Below are positions 1 to 9,750 of a stretch of DNA of 64,000 nucleotides, piece after piece. Source of the DNA: Marilutibacter chinensis. GTDB taxonomy: Bacteria; Pseudomonadota; Gammaproteobacteria; Xanthomonadales; Xanthomonadaceae. The stretch is taken from positions 24,352 through 88,351 of the forward strand of contig NZ_JAKJPO010000012.1 in assembly GCF_021725675.1 (NCBI RefSeq), read 5' to 3'. The notes beneath the pieces are model-generated. The model ran no database searches and was not told the origin of the DNA. It was given only the letters and a program-made list of their open reading frames with translations. The stretch's first letter is position 1. Every line of letters begins with the position of its first letter. A program made the position numbers and the translations under genes.

Positions 1-827
1 CCGCCGATCTTCAGCATGATCGCGGCCAGGATCACCGAGCCGGCGGTCGGCGCCTCGACGTGCGCGTCCGGCAACCAGGTGTGGACCGGAAACATCGGCA
101 CCTTGACCGCGAACGCTGCGAGGAAGGCGAAGAACAGCCACATCTGCTCGGTCGCGTTCAGCCGCAGCTGGTACATGTCGGCCAGCTGCCAGCTGCCGCC
201 CTTCAGGTACAGGTAGATCAGCCCGATCAGCATGAACACCGAGCCGAGGAAGGTGTACAGGAAGAACTTCACCGATGCGTACACCCGGCGCGGGCCGCCC
301 CAGACGCCGATGATGATGAACATCGGGATCAGCATGCCCTCGAAGAACACGTAGAACAGCATCGCGTCGAGCGCGCTGAACACGCCGATCATCAGGCCCT
401 CGAGCACGAGGAAGGCGGCGTAGTACTGGTTGACCCGCTTGTCGACCGAGCCCCAGGCGCTGATCAGCACCAGCAGGGAGGTCAGCGTGGTCAGCCCGAT
501 CAGGGCGGCGGAAATGCCGTCGGCACCGAGGCTGTAGCGGATGTCGTAGGCCGGAATCCACTCATGGGCCTCGACGAACTGCATCGCCGGGCTGGCCATG
601 TCGAAACCGGTGAACAGGAACACGCTCAGGACCAGGGTCGCCAGCGCGGTCAGGGTGGCGAACCAGCGTGCCGCGTTGGCGCGCTCGTTGCCGAATGCGA
701 GGGTGACCAGACCGCCGAGGATCGGCAGCCAGATCAGGAGGCTCAACAGCGGAAATGCGCTGTCCAAGGGCATGCTGTCCAGGGGCAGGTTGTCCACAGG
801 TAGGCCGTTCAAGGGCTCGGGGGTCAC
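1..827 (-). CDS. nuoM: NADH-quinone oxidoreductase subunit M (partial, C-terminus off window)
   Basis: Antiporter-like membrane subunit of respiratory complex I, one of the proton-pumping modules of the inner-membrane arm. The first ~275 residues are visible. They are strongly hydrophobic and include the conserved LGADGIS stretch, the VFFEGMLIPM segment with its membrane glutamate, and VKVPMFPVHTWLPDAHVEAP with its conserved lysine. The gene lies directly after nuoL on the minus strand. I chose the GTG at 825-827 because AAGGA sits about 7 bases upstream. An in-frame ATG at 771-773 is the alternative and would remove 18 residues. The rest of the gene, and presumably nuoN, lie beyond the left edge. 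Confidence 0.95.
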   Translation of the reverse strand, partial: MTPEPLNGLPVDNLPLDSMPLDSAFPLLSLLIWLPILGGLVTLAFGNERANAARWFATLTALATLVLSVFLFTGFDMASPAMQFVEAHEWIPAYDIRYSLGADGISAALIGLTTLTSLLVLISAWGSVDKRVNQYYAAFLVLEGLMIGVFSALDAMLFYVFFEGMLIPMFIIIGVWGGPRRVYASVKFFLYTFLGSVFMLIGLIYLYLKGGSWQLADMYQLRLNATEQMWLFFAFLAAFAVKVPMFPVHTWLPDAHVEAPTAGSVILAAIMLKIG

Positions 828-840
828 GTCGCGGTCCTTG

Positions 841-2913
841 TCAGGTCAGGGTCCGGATGAGCACGGCCAGAAGCACGATCAGGCCGATGATCATCGCGAA
901 AGCGTAGTGATAGAGATAGCCGGATTGGACGCGTCGGGACAGCTGTGCCACCAGGTCCACGACCCGGGCGCTGCCGTTGACGATGACGCCATCGATGAGC
1001 TTGCTGTCGATCGCGCGCGAGATGCGGCCCAGCAGCACGCCGCCGCCGGCAAAGCCATCGATCCACAGGTTGTCGAAGCCGTACTTGTTCTCCAGCACCC
1101 GCACCGGCAAGGCCAGCGCACGACGCGCCTTCGCCGGCAGCTCGGGCTTGATCAGGTACATCAGCGTGGCCAGCGCGAAGCCGGAGAAGGCGAGCCAGAA
1201 CGCGGGCGCCTGGAAGCCGTGCAGCGCGAACTTGAACGGACCGTGCCACATCTCCGTCCCGATCGCGGCGACGGTGTCGCGCGCCGTCTGCAGGTCGATC
1301 GCACCCAGGAAGAACGGCAGCTGTTCGTGGTGCCCGGCCCAGTCGGTGCCGAACAGCATCGGACCGGCGGTGAAGATGCCAATCAGGACCGACGGGATCG
1401 CCAGCAGGACCAGCGGAACGGTCACCACCCACGGCGACTCGTGCGGCTCGGCCGGGCCATGATGGCCGTGCTCATCATGGGCATGGTCGTCATGGCCGTG
1501 CGCGTCGCGGAAGCGCTCCTTGCCGTGGAAGGTCAGGTACAGCAGGCGGAAGCTGTAGAACGCGGTGACGAACGCGCCCAGCAGCACCGCCCAGTACGCG
1601 TACTGGGTGATCCAGCTCGCATGCTCGCCGGTAGCGGCATGGTGGGCCGCCTCGATGATCGTGTCCTTGGAATAGAAGCCGCTGAAGAATGGCGTACCGA
1701 CCAGGGCCAGGGTGCCGAGCAGGCTGGTCCAGTAGGTGACCGGCATGTACCTGCGCAGGCCGCCCATGCGGCGCATGTCCTGCTCGTGGTGCATGCCGAT
1801 GATCACCGAGCCGGCGGCCAGGAACAGCAGCGCCTTGAAGAAGGCATGCGTCATCAGGTGGAACACCGCGGCGCTGTAGGCCGACACGCCCAGGGCCACG
1901 GTCATGTAACCGAGCTGCGACAGGGTCGAGTACGCGACCACGCGCTTGATGTCGTTCTGCACGATGCCGATCAGGCCTGTGAAGAACGCCGTCGTCGCAC
2001 CGACGAACAGCACCATGTTCAGCGCGGTCTCGCTCATCTCGAACAGCGGCGACATGCGCGCAACCATGAAGATGCCCGCGGTCACCATCGTCGCGGCGTG
2101 GATCAGTGCCGAGATCGGGGTCGGACCTTCCATCGAATCGGGCAGCCAGACGTGCAACGGCACCTGTGCCGACTTGCCCATCGCGCCGATGAACAGACAG
2201 ATGCAGATCACCGTCGCGACCAGCCATTCGTGGCCGGCGATGATGCTGATCGTCGCGCCATCGAGTACGTTCGGCGCATTGGCGAACACCACGCCGTAGT
2301 CCAGCGATCCGAACATCAGCAGGATGCCGCCGATACCGAGCAGGAAACCGAAGTCGCCGACGCGGTTGACCAGGAACGCCTTCAGGTTCGCGAACACCGC
2401 CGTCGGCTTCTTGAACCAGAAGCCGATCAGCAGGTAGGAGACCAGGCCCACCGCCTCCCAGCCGAAGAACAGCTGCAGGAAGTTGTTGCTCATCACGAGC
2501 ATCAACATCGAGAAGGTGAACAGCGAGATGTAGCTGAAGAAGCGCTGGTAACCCGGGTCTTCCTCCATGTAGCCGATCGTGTACACGTGCACGAGCAGCG
2601 AAACGAAGGTGACCACGACCATCATCATCGCGGTCAGCCTGTCGACCATGAAGCCGACGTGGGCCTCGTAGCCGCCGATCTGGAACCAGGTGTAGACGTT
2701 CTCGTTGAACGGCGCCGCGCCCTGCCCCACCAGTTGCCACAGCACGTGGCCGGACAGTGCGCAGCTGACCGCCACGCCGAGGATGGTGATCCAGTGGGCA
2801 CCGGCGCGACCGACCTGACGACCGAACAGGCCGGCGACGATCGAACCCAGCAGCGGTGCGAGCACGATCGCCAGCAGCACCGACTTGGAAATGACGACAT
2901 CCATACCCGGCAT
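841..2913 (-). CDS. nuoL: NADH-quinone oxidoreductase subunit L
   Basis: Largest antiporter-like subunit of complex I, at the distal end of the membrane arm, carrying the long lateral helix. At 690 residues it is somewhat longer than typical. The conserved GKSAQVPLHVWLPDSMEGPTP region lies near residue 245, followed by LIHAATMVTAGIFM. The last ~90 residues end in a hydrophobic anchor helix. An unusual cytoplasmic or periplasmic loop around residues 469-492 contains eight histidines mixed with aspartates and glutamates. ATG 2911-2913 is used; ATG 2902-2904 (MDVV) is equally plausible. It follows nuoK with a 4-base gap, so it is part of the nuo operon. Confidence 0.98.
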   Translation of the reverse strand: MPGMDVVISKSVLLAIVLAPLLGSIVAGLFGRQVGRAGAHWITILGVAVSCALSGHVLWQLVGQGAAPFNENVYTWFQIGGYEAHVGFMVDRLTAMMMVVVTFVSLLVHVYTIGYMEEDPGYQRFFSYISLFTFSMLMLVMSNNFLQLFFGWEAVGLVSYLLIGFWFKKPTAVFANLKAFLVNRVGDFGFLLGIGGILLMFGSLDYGVVFANAPNVLDGATISIIAGHEWLVATVICICLFIGAMGKSAQVPLHVWLPDSMEGPTPISALIHAATMVTAGIFMVARMSPLFEMSETALNMVLFVGATTAFFTGLIGIVQNDIKRVVAYSTLSQLGYMTVALGVSAYSAAVFHLMTHAFFKALLFLAAGSVIIGMHHEQDMRRMGGLRRYMPVTYWTSLLGTLALVGTPFFSGFYSKDTIIEAAHHAATGEHASWITQYAYWAVLLGAFVTAFYSFRLLYLTFHGKERFRDAHGHDDHAHDEHGHHGPAEPHESPWVVTVPLVLLAIPSVLIGIFTAGPMLFGTDWAGHHEQLPFFLGAIDLQTARDTVAAIGTEMWHGPFKFALHGFQAPAFWLAFSGFALATLMYLIKPELPAKARRALALPVRVLENKYGFDNLWIDGFAGGGVLLGRISRAIDSKLIDGVIVNGSARVVDLVAQLSRRVQSGYLYHYAFAMIIGLIVLLAVLIRTLT

Positions 2914-2917
2914 GGGA

Positions 2918-3268
2918 TCAGCCCTTCATCGAATCGATTTCGGCGACGTTGATCGTGCGCCGGTTGCGGAACAGGGTGACCAGGATCGCGAGACCGATCG
3001 CGGCTTCGGCCGCGGCCACGGTCAGGATGAAGAACACGAACACCTGACCGGCCTGGTCGCCAAGCTGCCGCGAGAACGTGATGAAATTGATGTTCACCGC
3101 GAGCAGCATCAGCTCGATGCACATCAGCAGCACGATCACGTTCTTGCGGTTGAGGAAGATGCCGGCGACGCTGATGCAGAACAGTGCCGCGCCAAGGGTC
3201 AGGAAGTGTCCCGGGGTGAGGCCCGAGAACAGCCCCGTGCCGATCAGACCGGTTGCCAGCGCGCTCAT
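2918..3268 (-). CDS. nuoK: NADH-quinone oxidoreductase subunit K
   Basis: Small three-helix membrane subunit of complex I (homologue of mitochondrial ND4L), part of the proton path. At 116 residues it is about 16 longer at the N-terminus than the E. coli protein. The two conserved membrane glutamates are visible: E52 in [11 protein letters not shown] and E88 in [10 protein letters not shown], corresponding by position to E. coli E36 and E72. Its ATG overlaps the nuoJ stop by 4 bases (3265-3268), which indicates translational coupling. Both the start and the identity are clear. Confidence 0.97.
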   Translation of the reverse strand: MSALATGLIGTGLFSGLTPGHFLTLGAALFCISVAGIFLNRKNVIVLLMCIELMLLAVNINFITFSRQLGDQAGQVFVFFILTVAAAEAAIGLAILVTLFRNRRTINVAEIDSMKG

Positions 3269-3921
3269 GCCTTGCCCTCCTCTGCCGCGGACGCGTCGCC
3301 GCCGGCCGGCGGCGCCGGACGCACGGCGTCCATCCTGACCATGCGGACACGATCGGCCGCGCGTACCCGCGTCTGCTCACCGGGATTCTGGTGACGGACG
3401 CCCTCGCGGCGTCGCAGGGTCAGCATCACCGCGGCGATCACCGCCACGGTCAGGATCACCGCGGCGATCTCGAACGGCAGCAAGAACTCCGTGAACAGCG
3501 CACGCGCCAGCCATGCCGTGTTGGAAACACCCTCGGCCTCGGCGGCGTCGGCGGCGAGCGGAATGGTCGACTGCACCTTCGCGCCGATCAGTATCAGCAT
3601 CTCGACCAGCATCACCACCGCGACCAGCAGTCCGACCGGCAGATAACGGACGAAGCCTTCGCGCAAGGGGGCGACGTCGATGTCGAGCATCATCACCACG
3701 AACAGGAACAGCACCATCACCGCACCGACGTAGACCAGGATCAGCGCCACGCCGAGGAACTCGGCGCCGGCGATGATCCAGACGCAGGCAACCGAGAAGA
3801 ACGTCAGCACCAGCGACAGCGCCGCGTGCACCGGATTCCTCACGCTGATCACCGCGATGCCGGAAGCGACGGCCGCGGCTGCGAAGACGAAGAAGGCAAT
3901 CGTTGCGAAATCCATGGGCAT
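3265..3921 (-). CDS. nuoJ: NADH-quinone oxidoreductase subunit J
   Basis: Membrane subunit of complex I (ND6 homologue). Five hydrophobic helices are visible, beginning [14 protein letters not shown] and including the [17 protein letters not shown] segment typical of the family. It has 218 residues. The last ~40 residues form a charged, proline- and alanine-rich tail (from about DRVRMV onward) that looks dispensable and lineage specific. The start ATG 3919-3921 directly abuts the nuoI stop; an internal ATG at 3913-3915 is an alternative. It is translationally coupled to nuoK downstream. Confidence 0.96.
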   Translation of the reverse strand: MPMDFATIAFFVFAAAAVASGIAVISVRNPVHAALSLVLTFFSVACVWIIAGAEFLGVALILVYVGAVMVLFLFVVMMLDIDVAPLREGFVRYLPVGLLVAVVMLVEMLILIGAKVQSTIPLAADAAEAEGVSNTAWLARALFTEFLLPFEIAAVILTVAVIAAVMLTLRRREGVRHQNPGEQTRVRAADRVRMVRMDAVRPAPPAGGDASAAEEGKA

Positions 3922-4410
3922 TTACCGGAAAGGCGCATCGGCCGCGCGGCGCTCGGCGATCTCGGCCTCGAGCCGGTCGCCGATCGCCAGCAGCTGCGGC
4001 TTGGTGACGATGTTCTGTCCGCGCTGGTCGAAGTGGTACTCGTGGATGTGGGTCTCGACGATCGAGTCCACCGGGCACGACTCCTCGCAGAAACCGCAGT
4101 AGATGCACTTGAACAGGTCGATGTCGTAGCGCGTGGTGCGGCGGGTGCCGTCCTCGCGCCTGTCCGAATCGATGGTGATCGCCAGCGCCGGGCAGACCGC
4201 CTCGCACAACTTGCAGGCGATGCAGCGCTCCTCTCCGTTCGGATAGCGGCGCAGCGCGTGGATACCGCGGAAGCGCGGCGACTGCGGCGTCTTCTCCATC
4301 GGATACATCAGCGTGTACTTCGGCCGCCACAGGTACTTGAAGGTCAGCCAGAGTCCCTGCGCCAGTTCGATGAGCAGCAGGCTCTTGAAGTAGGAAACGA
4401 TCTTGTTCAT
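3922..4410 (-). CDS. nuoI: NADH-quinone oxidoreductase subunit I (ferredoxin-like)
   Basis: Peripheral-arm subunit of complex I that carries clusters N6a and N6b, passing electrons towards NuoB. It has 162 residues. Two classic 4Fe-4S motifs are visible, with cysteines at 63, 66, 69, 73 and 102, 105, 108, 112. An N-terminal amphipathic segment (residues 1-35) fits membrane-arm attachment. The gene lies between nuoH and nuoJ, the usual order. Confidence 0.98.
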   Translation of the reverse strand: MNKIVSYFKSLLLIELAQGLWLTFKYLWRPKYTLMYPMEKTPQSPRFRGIHALRRYPNGEERCIACKLCEAVCPALAITIDSDRREDGTRRTTRYDIDLFKCIYCGFCEESCPVDSIVETHIHEYHFDQRGQNIVTKPQLLAIGDRLEAEIAERRAADAPFR

Positions 4411-4419
4411 GCCTCTGCC

Positions 4420-5481
4420 TTATTGCCCCGGCTCGAACACGCCGTAGTACGCCATCAACGCGACGACGCAGATCCAGGCGATCGTGATCGGAATGAAGAC
4501 CTTCCAGCCCAGCCGCATGATCTGGTCGTAGCGGTAGCGCGGGAACGACGCGCGGAACCAGATGAAGCAGCTGGCGAAGAAGAAGACCTTGGCCAGCAGC
4601 CACCACCAGCCGTCAACCGACAGCAGCGGGATGCCCAGCCCCTGGAACGGGCTCAGCCAGCCGCCGACGAAGAAGATCGAGGCCAGGAAGCTGATCAGGA
4701 TCATGTTCGCGTATTCGGCTAGGAAGAACAGCGCGAACGCCGACCCCGAGTACTCGACCATGTGGCCGGCGACGATCTCCGACTCGCCTTCGACGACGTC
4801 GAACGGCGCGCGGTTGGTCTCGGCGACGCCGGAGATGAAATAGATGACGAACAACGGCAGCAGCGGCAGCCAGAACCACTCGAACAGGCCCGCGTTGCCC
4901 GACTGCGCCATCACGATCTCGCTGAGGTTCAGGCTGCCGGCCGAGACCATCACGCCGACCATCGCGAAGCCCATCGCGATCTCGTAGGAGACCACCTGGG
5001 CGGCGGCGCGCATCGCGCCGAGGAACGCGTACTTCGAGTTCGACGCCCAGCCGGCGAGGATGATGCCGTACACCCCCATCGAGGTCATCGCCAGCAGGTA
5101 CAGCAGGCCTGCATTGGCGTTCGACAGCACCAGCCTGGCATCGAACGGCACCACCGCCCACGCCGCGAATGCCGGCGCCAGCGCCAGCAGCGGCGCCAGC
5201 TTGTACAGGAACGGCTCCGCCCGGGTCGGCTGGATGACTTCCTTGAACAGCAGCTTGAACACGTCGGCGAAGGCCTGGAGGATGCCCTTGCCCACGTACA
5301 TCGGTCCGTGGCGCACGTGCATCCAGCCGATCAGCTTGCGCTCCCAGACCACGTAGAACGCGACGGTGACGATCACCGGCATCGCGATCAGCAGGATCTT
5401 CAGCACGATCCACAGGATCGCGCCGAACGTGCCCAGCGACATGAACCAGTCGTGGATCGGGTCAACGAACGTCGCCAGCAT
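4420..5481 (-). CDS. nuoH: NADH-quinone oxidoreductase subunit H
   Basis: Membrane subunit of complex I (ND1 homologue) that forms the quinone-entry region at the junction of the two arms. With the start used here it has 353 residues. Recognisable segments include [14 protein letters not shown], followed by the conserved [16 protein letters not shown], then [19 protein letters not shown]. The reading frame is open further upstream into nuoG, but the ATG at 5479-5481 (MLATFVDP) sits 1 base from the nuoG stop and gives the family-typical N-terminus. It is part of the nuo operon. Confidence 0.97.
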   Translation of the reverse strand: MLATFVDPIHDWFMSLGTFGAILWIVLKILLIAMPVIVTVAFYVVWERKLIGWMHVRHGPMYVGKGILQAFADVFKLLFKEVIQPTRAEPFLYKLAPLLALAPAFAAWAVVPFDARLVLSNANAGLLYLLAMTSMGVYGIILAGWASNSKYAFLGAMRAAAQVVSYEIAMGFAMVGVMVSAGSLNLSEIVMAQSGNAGLFEWFWLPLLPLFVIYFISGVAETNRAPFDVVEGESEIVAGHMVEYSGSAFALFFLAEYANMILISFLASIFFVGGWLSPFQGLGIPLLSVDGWWWLLAKVFFFASCFIWFRASFPRYRYDQIMRLGWKVFIPITIAWICVVALMAYYGVFEPGQ

Positions 5482-5482
5482 C

Positions 5483-7732
5483 TCAGGCCCTCCCCGCGTT
5501 GACGCGGCCCTGGCCGAGCGGCGCGGTCGCAGCATGGCCGGTCTCGATCAGCACCGTGCCCTGGGCCACGCGTGCGTCGACCGCCACCGGCAGCGTCGCG
5601 GTACCCGCGGTCGCGGTGAACTTGCCCATCGCACCGTCCTGCAGTCCGAGCTCGGACGCGTCCTTCGGATTCAGCGCCGCCCTGGGACCGGAATTGAGTG
5701 GATGGCTCTGCAGCGCTCCGGCGCGTCGTACCACCGCGTCGACGCGGTAGATACCCGGCACCGCCACCACCTCCAGGCCCTCTGAGGCCAGATACGGCGC
5801 CAGGCCGGCGACCGGGGCGACTTCCCGGGCGGCAACGCCCGAGCGCAGCCCTGCCAGATCGGCAAAGTCGAAGCCCGCGGCCTGCAGCGCACCGCCAAGG
5901 GCGCGCAGCACGCGCCAGCCGGCGCGCGCCTCGCCCGGCAGCCTGCCGGCGGCCTGGGCCGGTTGCTCGCGCCCGTCGAGATTGGTCAGAGTGGCTTCGA
6001 TTTCGGGCAGCGCGCCGATCGGCAGGATCACGTCGGCGACGGCGCGGGTCGAGGCGCAGGCGAACTGGCTGAACGCGACCACCTGTGCCGACGCCAGCGC
6101 CTTGTTGGCATTGCCGGCCGAGGCGAAGTCCAGGCCCGGCTCGATGCCATAGATCACGTAGGCCGCCCGCGGCTCGGCCAGCATCGTCCGGGCGTCGCGC
6201 GAGACCGGCAGCACGCCGACATCGGCCAGGCCGATCGCGTTGGCGCCCTGAGGTATCCGGCACAGCTTCGCCCCGGTCGCATCGCACAGCTCACGCGCCG
6301 CGCGGCGGATGGCCGCTGCATGCAGGCTGTTCTCGGCGATGCCGCCGACGATCACCGCGGCGTGGCGGGCGCCGGCCAGCGCGCCGGCCAGCTCGCCGTT
6401 CGCGATCGCCGCCTCCATCGCCGATGGTGCGACGATCTGGCGCCCCACGATGTCGAACGCGAAGTCGAAGTCGACTGGATTGACGACGTGCACCTTCGCG
6501 TCGTTGTTGCGCCATGCCTTGCGCACGCGCTGGTGCAGCAGCGGAAGCTCATGACGCAGGTTGGAGCCGACGATGACGACGACATCGGCCTCGTCGAAAT
6601 CCGCAACCGGCATCTCGAAGGTCCGGGCGATCGCCGCATCGGTCAGGTCGTTCTGCGAGATGCGATGATCGAGATTTCCGGTGCCCAGGGCGGCGGCCAG
6701 TCGCGCCAGCAGCGCCCCCTCCTCGTTCGAGGTCGCCGGATGCACCAGGATGCCCAGGTTGTCGGCGGCGTTCTCGCGCAGGATCGTGGCGGCGCGCGCC
6801 AGCGCCTCGTCCCACGACGCCTCGCGCCACTCGCCGCTGTCGTCCTTGAGCATCGGGACCGTGGCGCGGTCCGCGGCATACAGCCCCTGGTGCGAATAGC
6901 GGTCACGGTCGGACAGCCAGCATTCGTTGACATCGTCGTTGTCGCGGGGAACCGCACGCAACACGTCGCCGCGGCGCACGTGCAGGTAGAGATTGCTGCC
7001 CAGCGCATCGTGGTAGCCCAGCGACTCGCGCGCGGTCAGCTCCCACGGACGGGCCTTGAACTGGAACACCTTGTTGGTCAGCGCGCCGACCGGACAGACA
7101 TCGATGACGTTGCCCGACAACTCCGTGGTCAGCGGCTTGCCGTCGTAGGTGCCGATCTGCAGGTTCTCGCCGCGATACATGCCGCCGAGCTCGTAGGTGC
7201 CGGCGATCTCCGAGGTGAAGCGCACGCAGCGCGTGCACTGGATGCAGCGCGTCATCTCGGTCGCGACCAGCGGGCCGATGTCCTCGTCCGGCACCACGCG
7301 CTTGCGCTCGGCGAAGCGGCTGACCGAGCGGCCGTAGCCGAGCGAGAGGTCCTGCAGCTCGCACTCGCCGCCCTGGTCGCAGACCGGACAGTCGAGCGGA
7401 TGGTTGATAAGCAGGAACTCCATCACGTTGCGCTGCGACTTCAGCGCCTTCTCGCTGCGGGTGAACACCTTCATGCCATCGGCGACCGGGGTCGCGCATG
7501 CCGGCAACGGCTTCGGAGACGGACGTCCGCCCATTTCCGCGTCGACCAGGCACATGCGGCAGTTCGCCGCGATCGACAGCTTGTCGTGATAGCAGAAACG
7601 CGGGATCGGGATGCCGGCCCTGTCGGCGGCCTGGATGATCATCGAGCCCTTCGGCGCGTACATCTCGACGCCATCGATCTCGATGGTGACGTGATCCGGC
7701 GGCACGTTCGGATTGGCGGGTTGGGCGCTCAT
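5483..7732 (-). CDS. nuoG: NADH-quinone oxidoreductase subunit G
   Basis: Large iron-sulfur subunit of the complex I peripheral arm, 749 residues. The N-terminal ferredoxin-type 2Fe-2S ligands are C47, C58, C61 and C79. The H111-C115-C118-C124 set ligates N5, and C163-C166-C169 plus a later cysteine in [10 protein letters not shown] ligate N4. The remainder is a molybdopterin-oxidoreductase-like domain that is degenerate in this family. The start ATG 7730-7732 overlaps the nuoF stop by 4 bases. The frame is open far upstream inside nuoF, but that extension is shadow sequence. Confidence 0.98.
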   Translation of the reverse strand: MSAQPANPNVPPDHVTIEIDGVEMYAPKGSMIIQAADRAGIPIPRFCYHDKLSIAANCRMCLVDAEMGGRPSPKPLPACATPVADGMKVFTRSEKALKSQRNVMEFLLINHPLDCPVCDQGGECELQDLSLGYGRSVSRFAERKRVVPDEDIGPLVATEMTRCIQCTRCVRFTSEIAGTYELGGMYRGENLQIGTYDGKPLTTELSGNVIDVCPVGALTNKVFQFKARPWELTARESLGYHDALGSNLYLHVRRGDVLRAVPRDNDDVNECWLSDRDRYSHQGLYAADRATVPMLKDDSGEWREASWDEALARAATILRENAADNLGILVHPATSNEEGALLARLAAALGTGNLDHRISQNDLTDAAIARTFEMPVADFDEADVVVIVGSNLRHELPLLHQRVRKAWRNNDAKVHVVNPVDFDFAFDIVGRQIVAPSAMEAAIANGELAGALAGARHAAVIVGGIAENSLHAAAIRRAARELCDATGAKLCRIPQGANAIGLADVGVLPVSRDARTMLAEPRAAYVIYGIEPGLDFASAGNANKALASAQVVAFSQFACASTRAVADVILPIGALPEIEATLTNLDGREQPAQAAGRLPGEARAGWRVLRALGGALQAAGFDFADLAGLRSGVAAREVAPVAGLAPYLASEGLEVVAVPGIYRVDAVVRRAGALQSHPLNSGPRAALNPKDASELGLQDGAMGKFTATAGTATLPVAVDARVAQGTVLIETGHAATAPLGQGRVNAGRA

Positions 7733-9093
7733 GCCGCGGCCTCCTTCGGCGCCACCGTGCCGGCGAGCTGGTCGTCGACCAGGAAACGCCTGTTCACGAT
7801 CGCGTACTCGAACTCGTCCCAGAAATGACGCAGGAAGCCCTGCACCGGCCACGCGGCGGCTTCGCCGAACGCGCAGATGGTGTGGCCTTCGATCTGACCT
7901 GCGGCCGCGCGCAGCATCCGCAGGTCTTCCAGGGTCGCCTGCTTCTCGACGATCCGGGTCAGCATGCGGTACATCCAGCCGGTGCCTTCGCGGCACGGCG
8001 TGCACTGGCCACAGCTTTCCTTGAAGTAGAAGCGCGCGATGCGCTGGCACGCACGCACCATGCAGGCGGTGTCGTCCATCACGATGACCGCGCCCGAACC
8101 GAGGCCGGAACCGGCCTTCTGGATCGAATCGTAATCCATCGTCAGGCCCATCATCGTCTCTCCCGGCAGCACCGGCATCGACGAACCACCCGGGATCACC
8201 GCCTTGATCGTGCGGCCAGGACGCATGCCGCCGGCCAGCTCGAGCAGATCGGCGAACGGGGTACCGAGGCGGATCTCGTAGTTGCCGGGGCGGGCAACGT
8301 GGCCGGACACCGAGAACACCTTGGCGCCGCCGTTGTTCGGCTTGCCCAGGTTGAGGAACCACTCCGGACCGTTGCGGACGATCGCCGGTACCGAGGCGTA
8401 GGTCTCGGTGTTGTTGATCGTGGTCGGCTTGCCGAACAGGCCGAAGTTCGCGGGAAACGGCGGCTTGAAGCGCGGCTGGCCCTTCTTGCCCTCCAGCGAC
8501 TCCATCAGCGCGGTTTCCTCGCCGCAGATGTAGGCGCCGGCGCCGAGCGCACCGTAAATGTCGATGTCGACGCCGCTGCCCAGCACGTTCCTGCCCAGCC
8601 AGCCGTGCTCGTAGGCTTCCTTCAGCGCCTGCTCGAAGTGCTCGAACGGCTCGTGGTGGAACTCGCCGCGCAGGTAGTTGTAGGCGACGGTCGAACCGGT
8701 CGCGTAGCAGGCGATCGCCATGCCCTCGACCACCGAATGCGGGTTGTAGCGCAGGATGTCGCGATCCTTGGCTGTGCCCGGCTCGGACTCGTCCGAGTTG
8801 CACAGGATGTACTTCTGGGTCTCGCTGCCCTTGGGCATGAAGCTCCACTTCAGGCCGGTCGGGAAGCCCGCGCCGCCGCGGCCGCGCAGGCCGGACTGCT
8901 TGACCATCTCGATTACGTCCGCCGGCGGGATCTTCTCGGTCAGGATCTTGCGCAGCGCCGCGTAACCGCCCGTCTTCAGGTAGTTCTCGTACGACCAGGG
9001 CGTGTCGTAGTGCAGCGTCGTGTAGACGACACTGTGCTCCTGCGGGGCCGGCCCGACCGGGCCGTAGCCCTTGCTGTAATCGTGATGCGCCAT
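7729..9093 (-). CDS. nuoF: NADH-quinone oxidoreductase subunit F (FMN/NADH binding)
   Basis: Catalytic entry subunit of complex I: it binds NADH and FMN and holds cluster N3. It has 454 residues. The glycine-rich FMN/NADH loop GRGGAGFPTG is at residues 71-80. The N3 4Fe-4S motif SCGQCTPCREG is near residues 350-360, with a further cysteine downstream in HTICAFGE. It overlaps nuoG by 4 bases and begins 8 bases after the nuoE stop. Confidence 0.98.
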   Translation of the reverse strand: MAHHDYSKGYGPVGPAPQEHSVVYTTLHYDTPWSYENYLKTGGYAALRKILTEKIPPADVIEMVKQSGLRGRGGAGFPTGLKWSFMPKGSETQKYILCNSDESEPGTAKDRDILRYNPHSVVEGMAIACYATGSTVAYNYLRGEFHHEPFEHFEQALKEAYEHGWLGRNVLGSGVDIDIYGALGAGAYICGEETALMESLEGKKGQPRFKPPFPANFGLFGKPTTINNTETYASVPAIVRNGPEWFLNLGKPNNGGAKVFSVSGHVARPGNYEIRLGTPFADLLELAGGMRPGRTIKAVIPGGSSMPVLPGETMMGLTMDYDSIQKAGSGLGSGAVIVMDDTACMVRACQRIARFYFKESCGQCTPCREGTGWMYRMLTRIVEKQATLEDLRMLRAAAGQIEGHTICAFGEAAAWPVQGFLRHFWDEFEYAIVNRRFLVDDQLAGTVAPKEAAA

Positions 9094-9101
9094 CTATCGC
9101 C

Positions 9102-9629
9102 TCACTCCAAACCGTCCAGCAGCTCGTCGACCTTCGCGGCGTCGAGCTTCTCGTGGTAATGGCCGTTGATCACGACGACCGGCGCGCCGCAACACGCGGC
9201 CAGGCATTCCTCCTCGCGCTTGAGGAAGACGCGGCCGTCCGCGGTCGACTCGCCCAACCTGCAGCCCAGCTTCTTCTCGGCGTGCCGGACCAGATCTTCG
9301 GCGCCGTTGAGCCAGCAACTGATGTTGGTGCAGAAGGCGACGTTGTTGCGGCCGACCTTCTCGGTCTCGAACATCGAATAGAACGACGCGACCTCGTACG
9401 CCCACACCGGCGGGATCTCGAGGTACTTCGCAACGGCGGCGATCAGCTCGTCGCTCAGCCAGCCTTCGTTCTGCTCCTGCGCCGCATGCAGTCCCTGCAG
9501 CACGGCCGAGCGCTTGCGGTCCGGCGGGAACTTGGCCAGCCAGTGGTCGATATGGGCCCGGGTCCTGTCGGACAACGCGACCATCGGGTCGACGTTGCGG
9601 CAAGCCTCGAAATTTCCGGTCGCTTTCAT
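9102..9629 (-). CDS. nuoE: NADH-quinone oxidoreductase subunit E
   Basis: Thioredoxin-like 2Fe-2S subunit of complex I holding the off-path cluster N1a beside NuoF. The protein has 175 residues with the start ATG at 9627-9629. Cluster ligands are C100, C105, C142 and C146. The open frame continues upstream to an apparent start at 9749, but those 40 residues derive from a GATTC/GGGGATT-rich spacer and are unlike the family, so I reject them. The ribosome-binding site before 9629 is weak. Confidence 0.96.
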   Translation of the reverse strand: MKATGNFEACRNVDPMVALSDRTRAHIDHWLAKFPPDRKRSAVLQGLHAAQEQNEGWLSDELIAAVAKYLEIPPVWAYEVASFYSMFETEKVGRNNVAFCTNISCWLNGAEDLVRHAEKKLGCRLGESTADGRVFLKREEECLAACCGAPVVVINGHYHEKLDAAKVDELLDGLE

Positions 9630-9750
9630 GGCAGCTGGGATTCGGAAGTGGGGATTGGGGACTCGCAGGAGCGGAATGCGGACGCCGATACGCCCCGCAT
9701 GGCGGGAATCGGTCGTACCGAGCGGATCCCGGACCTCGAGTCCCGGCAAC
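9630..9750 (-). repeat. Non-coding, repeat-like spacer inside the nuo operon
   Basis: About 120 bases separate nuoD from nuoE, whereas nearly all other nuo junctions overlap or abut. On the minus strand the part nearest nuoE reads as short runs related to GAATCCC and CAATCCCC, degenerate direct repeats. It also holds ATTCCCGCCATGCGGGGCGT, in which CCCGC and GCGGG can pair around CAT. It reads open into nuoE but does not look like protein. It may be a dispersed intergenic repeat; a genome-wide search was not possible. Confidence 0.5.

Noticed and set aside
598..2952. 784-residue open frame on the plus strand opposite nuoL
   Set aside because: Its Arg/Gln/His/Asp-rich, low-complexity composition is typical of antisense frames in high-GC genes, while nuoL on the other strand is unmistakable.
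5483..8848. 1121-residue frame apparently fusing part of nuoF to nuoG
   Set aside because: The upstream third is an alternate frame of nuoF. NuoG starts at 7732 with a 4-base overlap.
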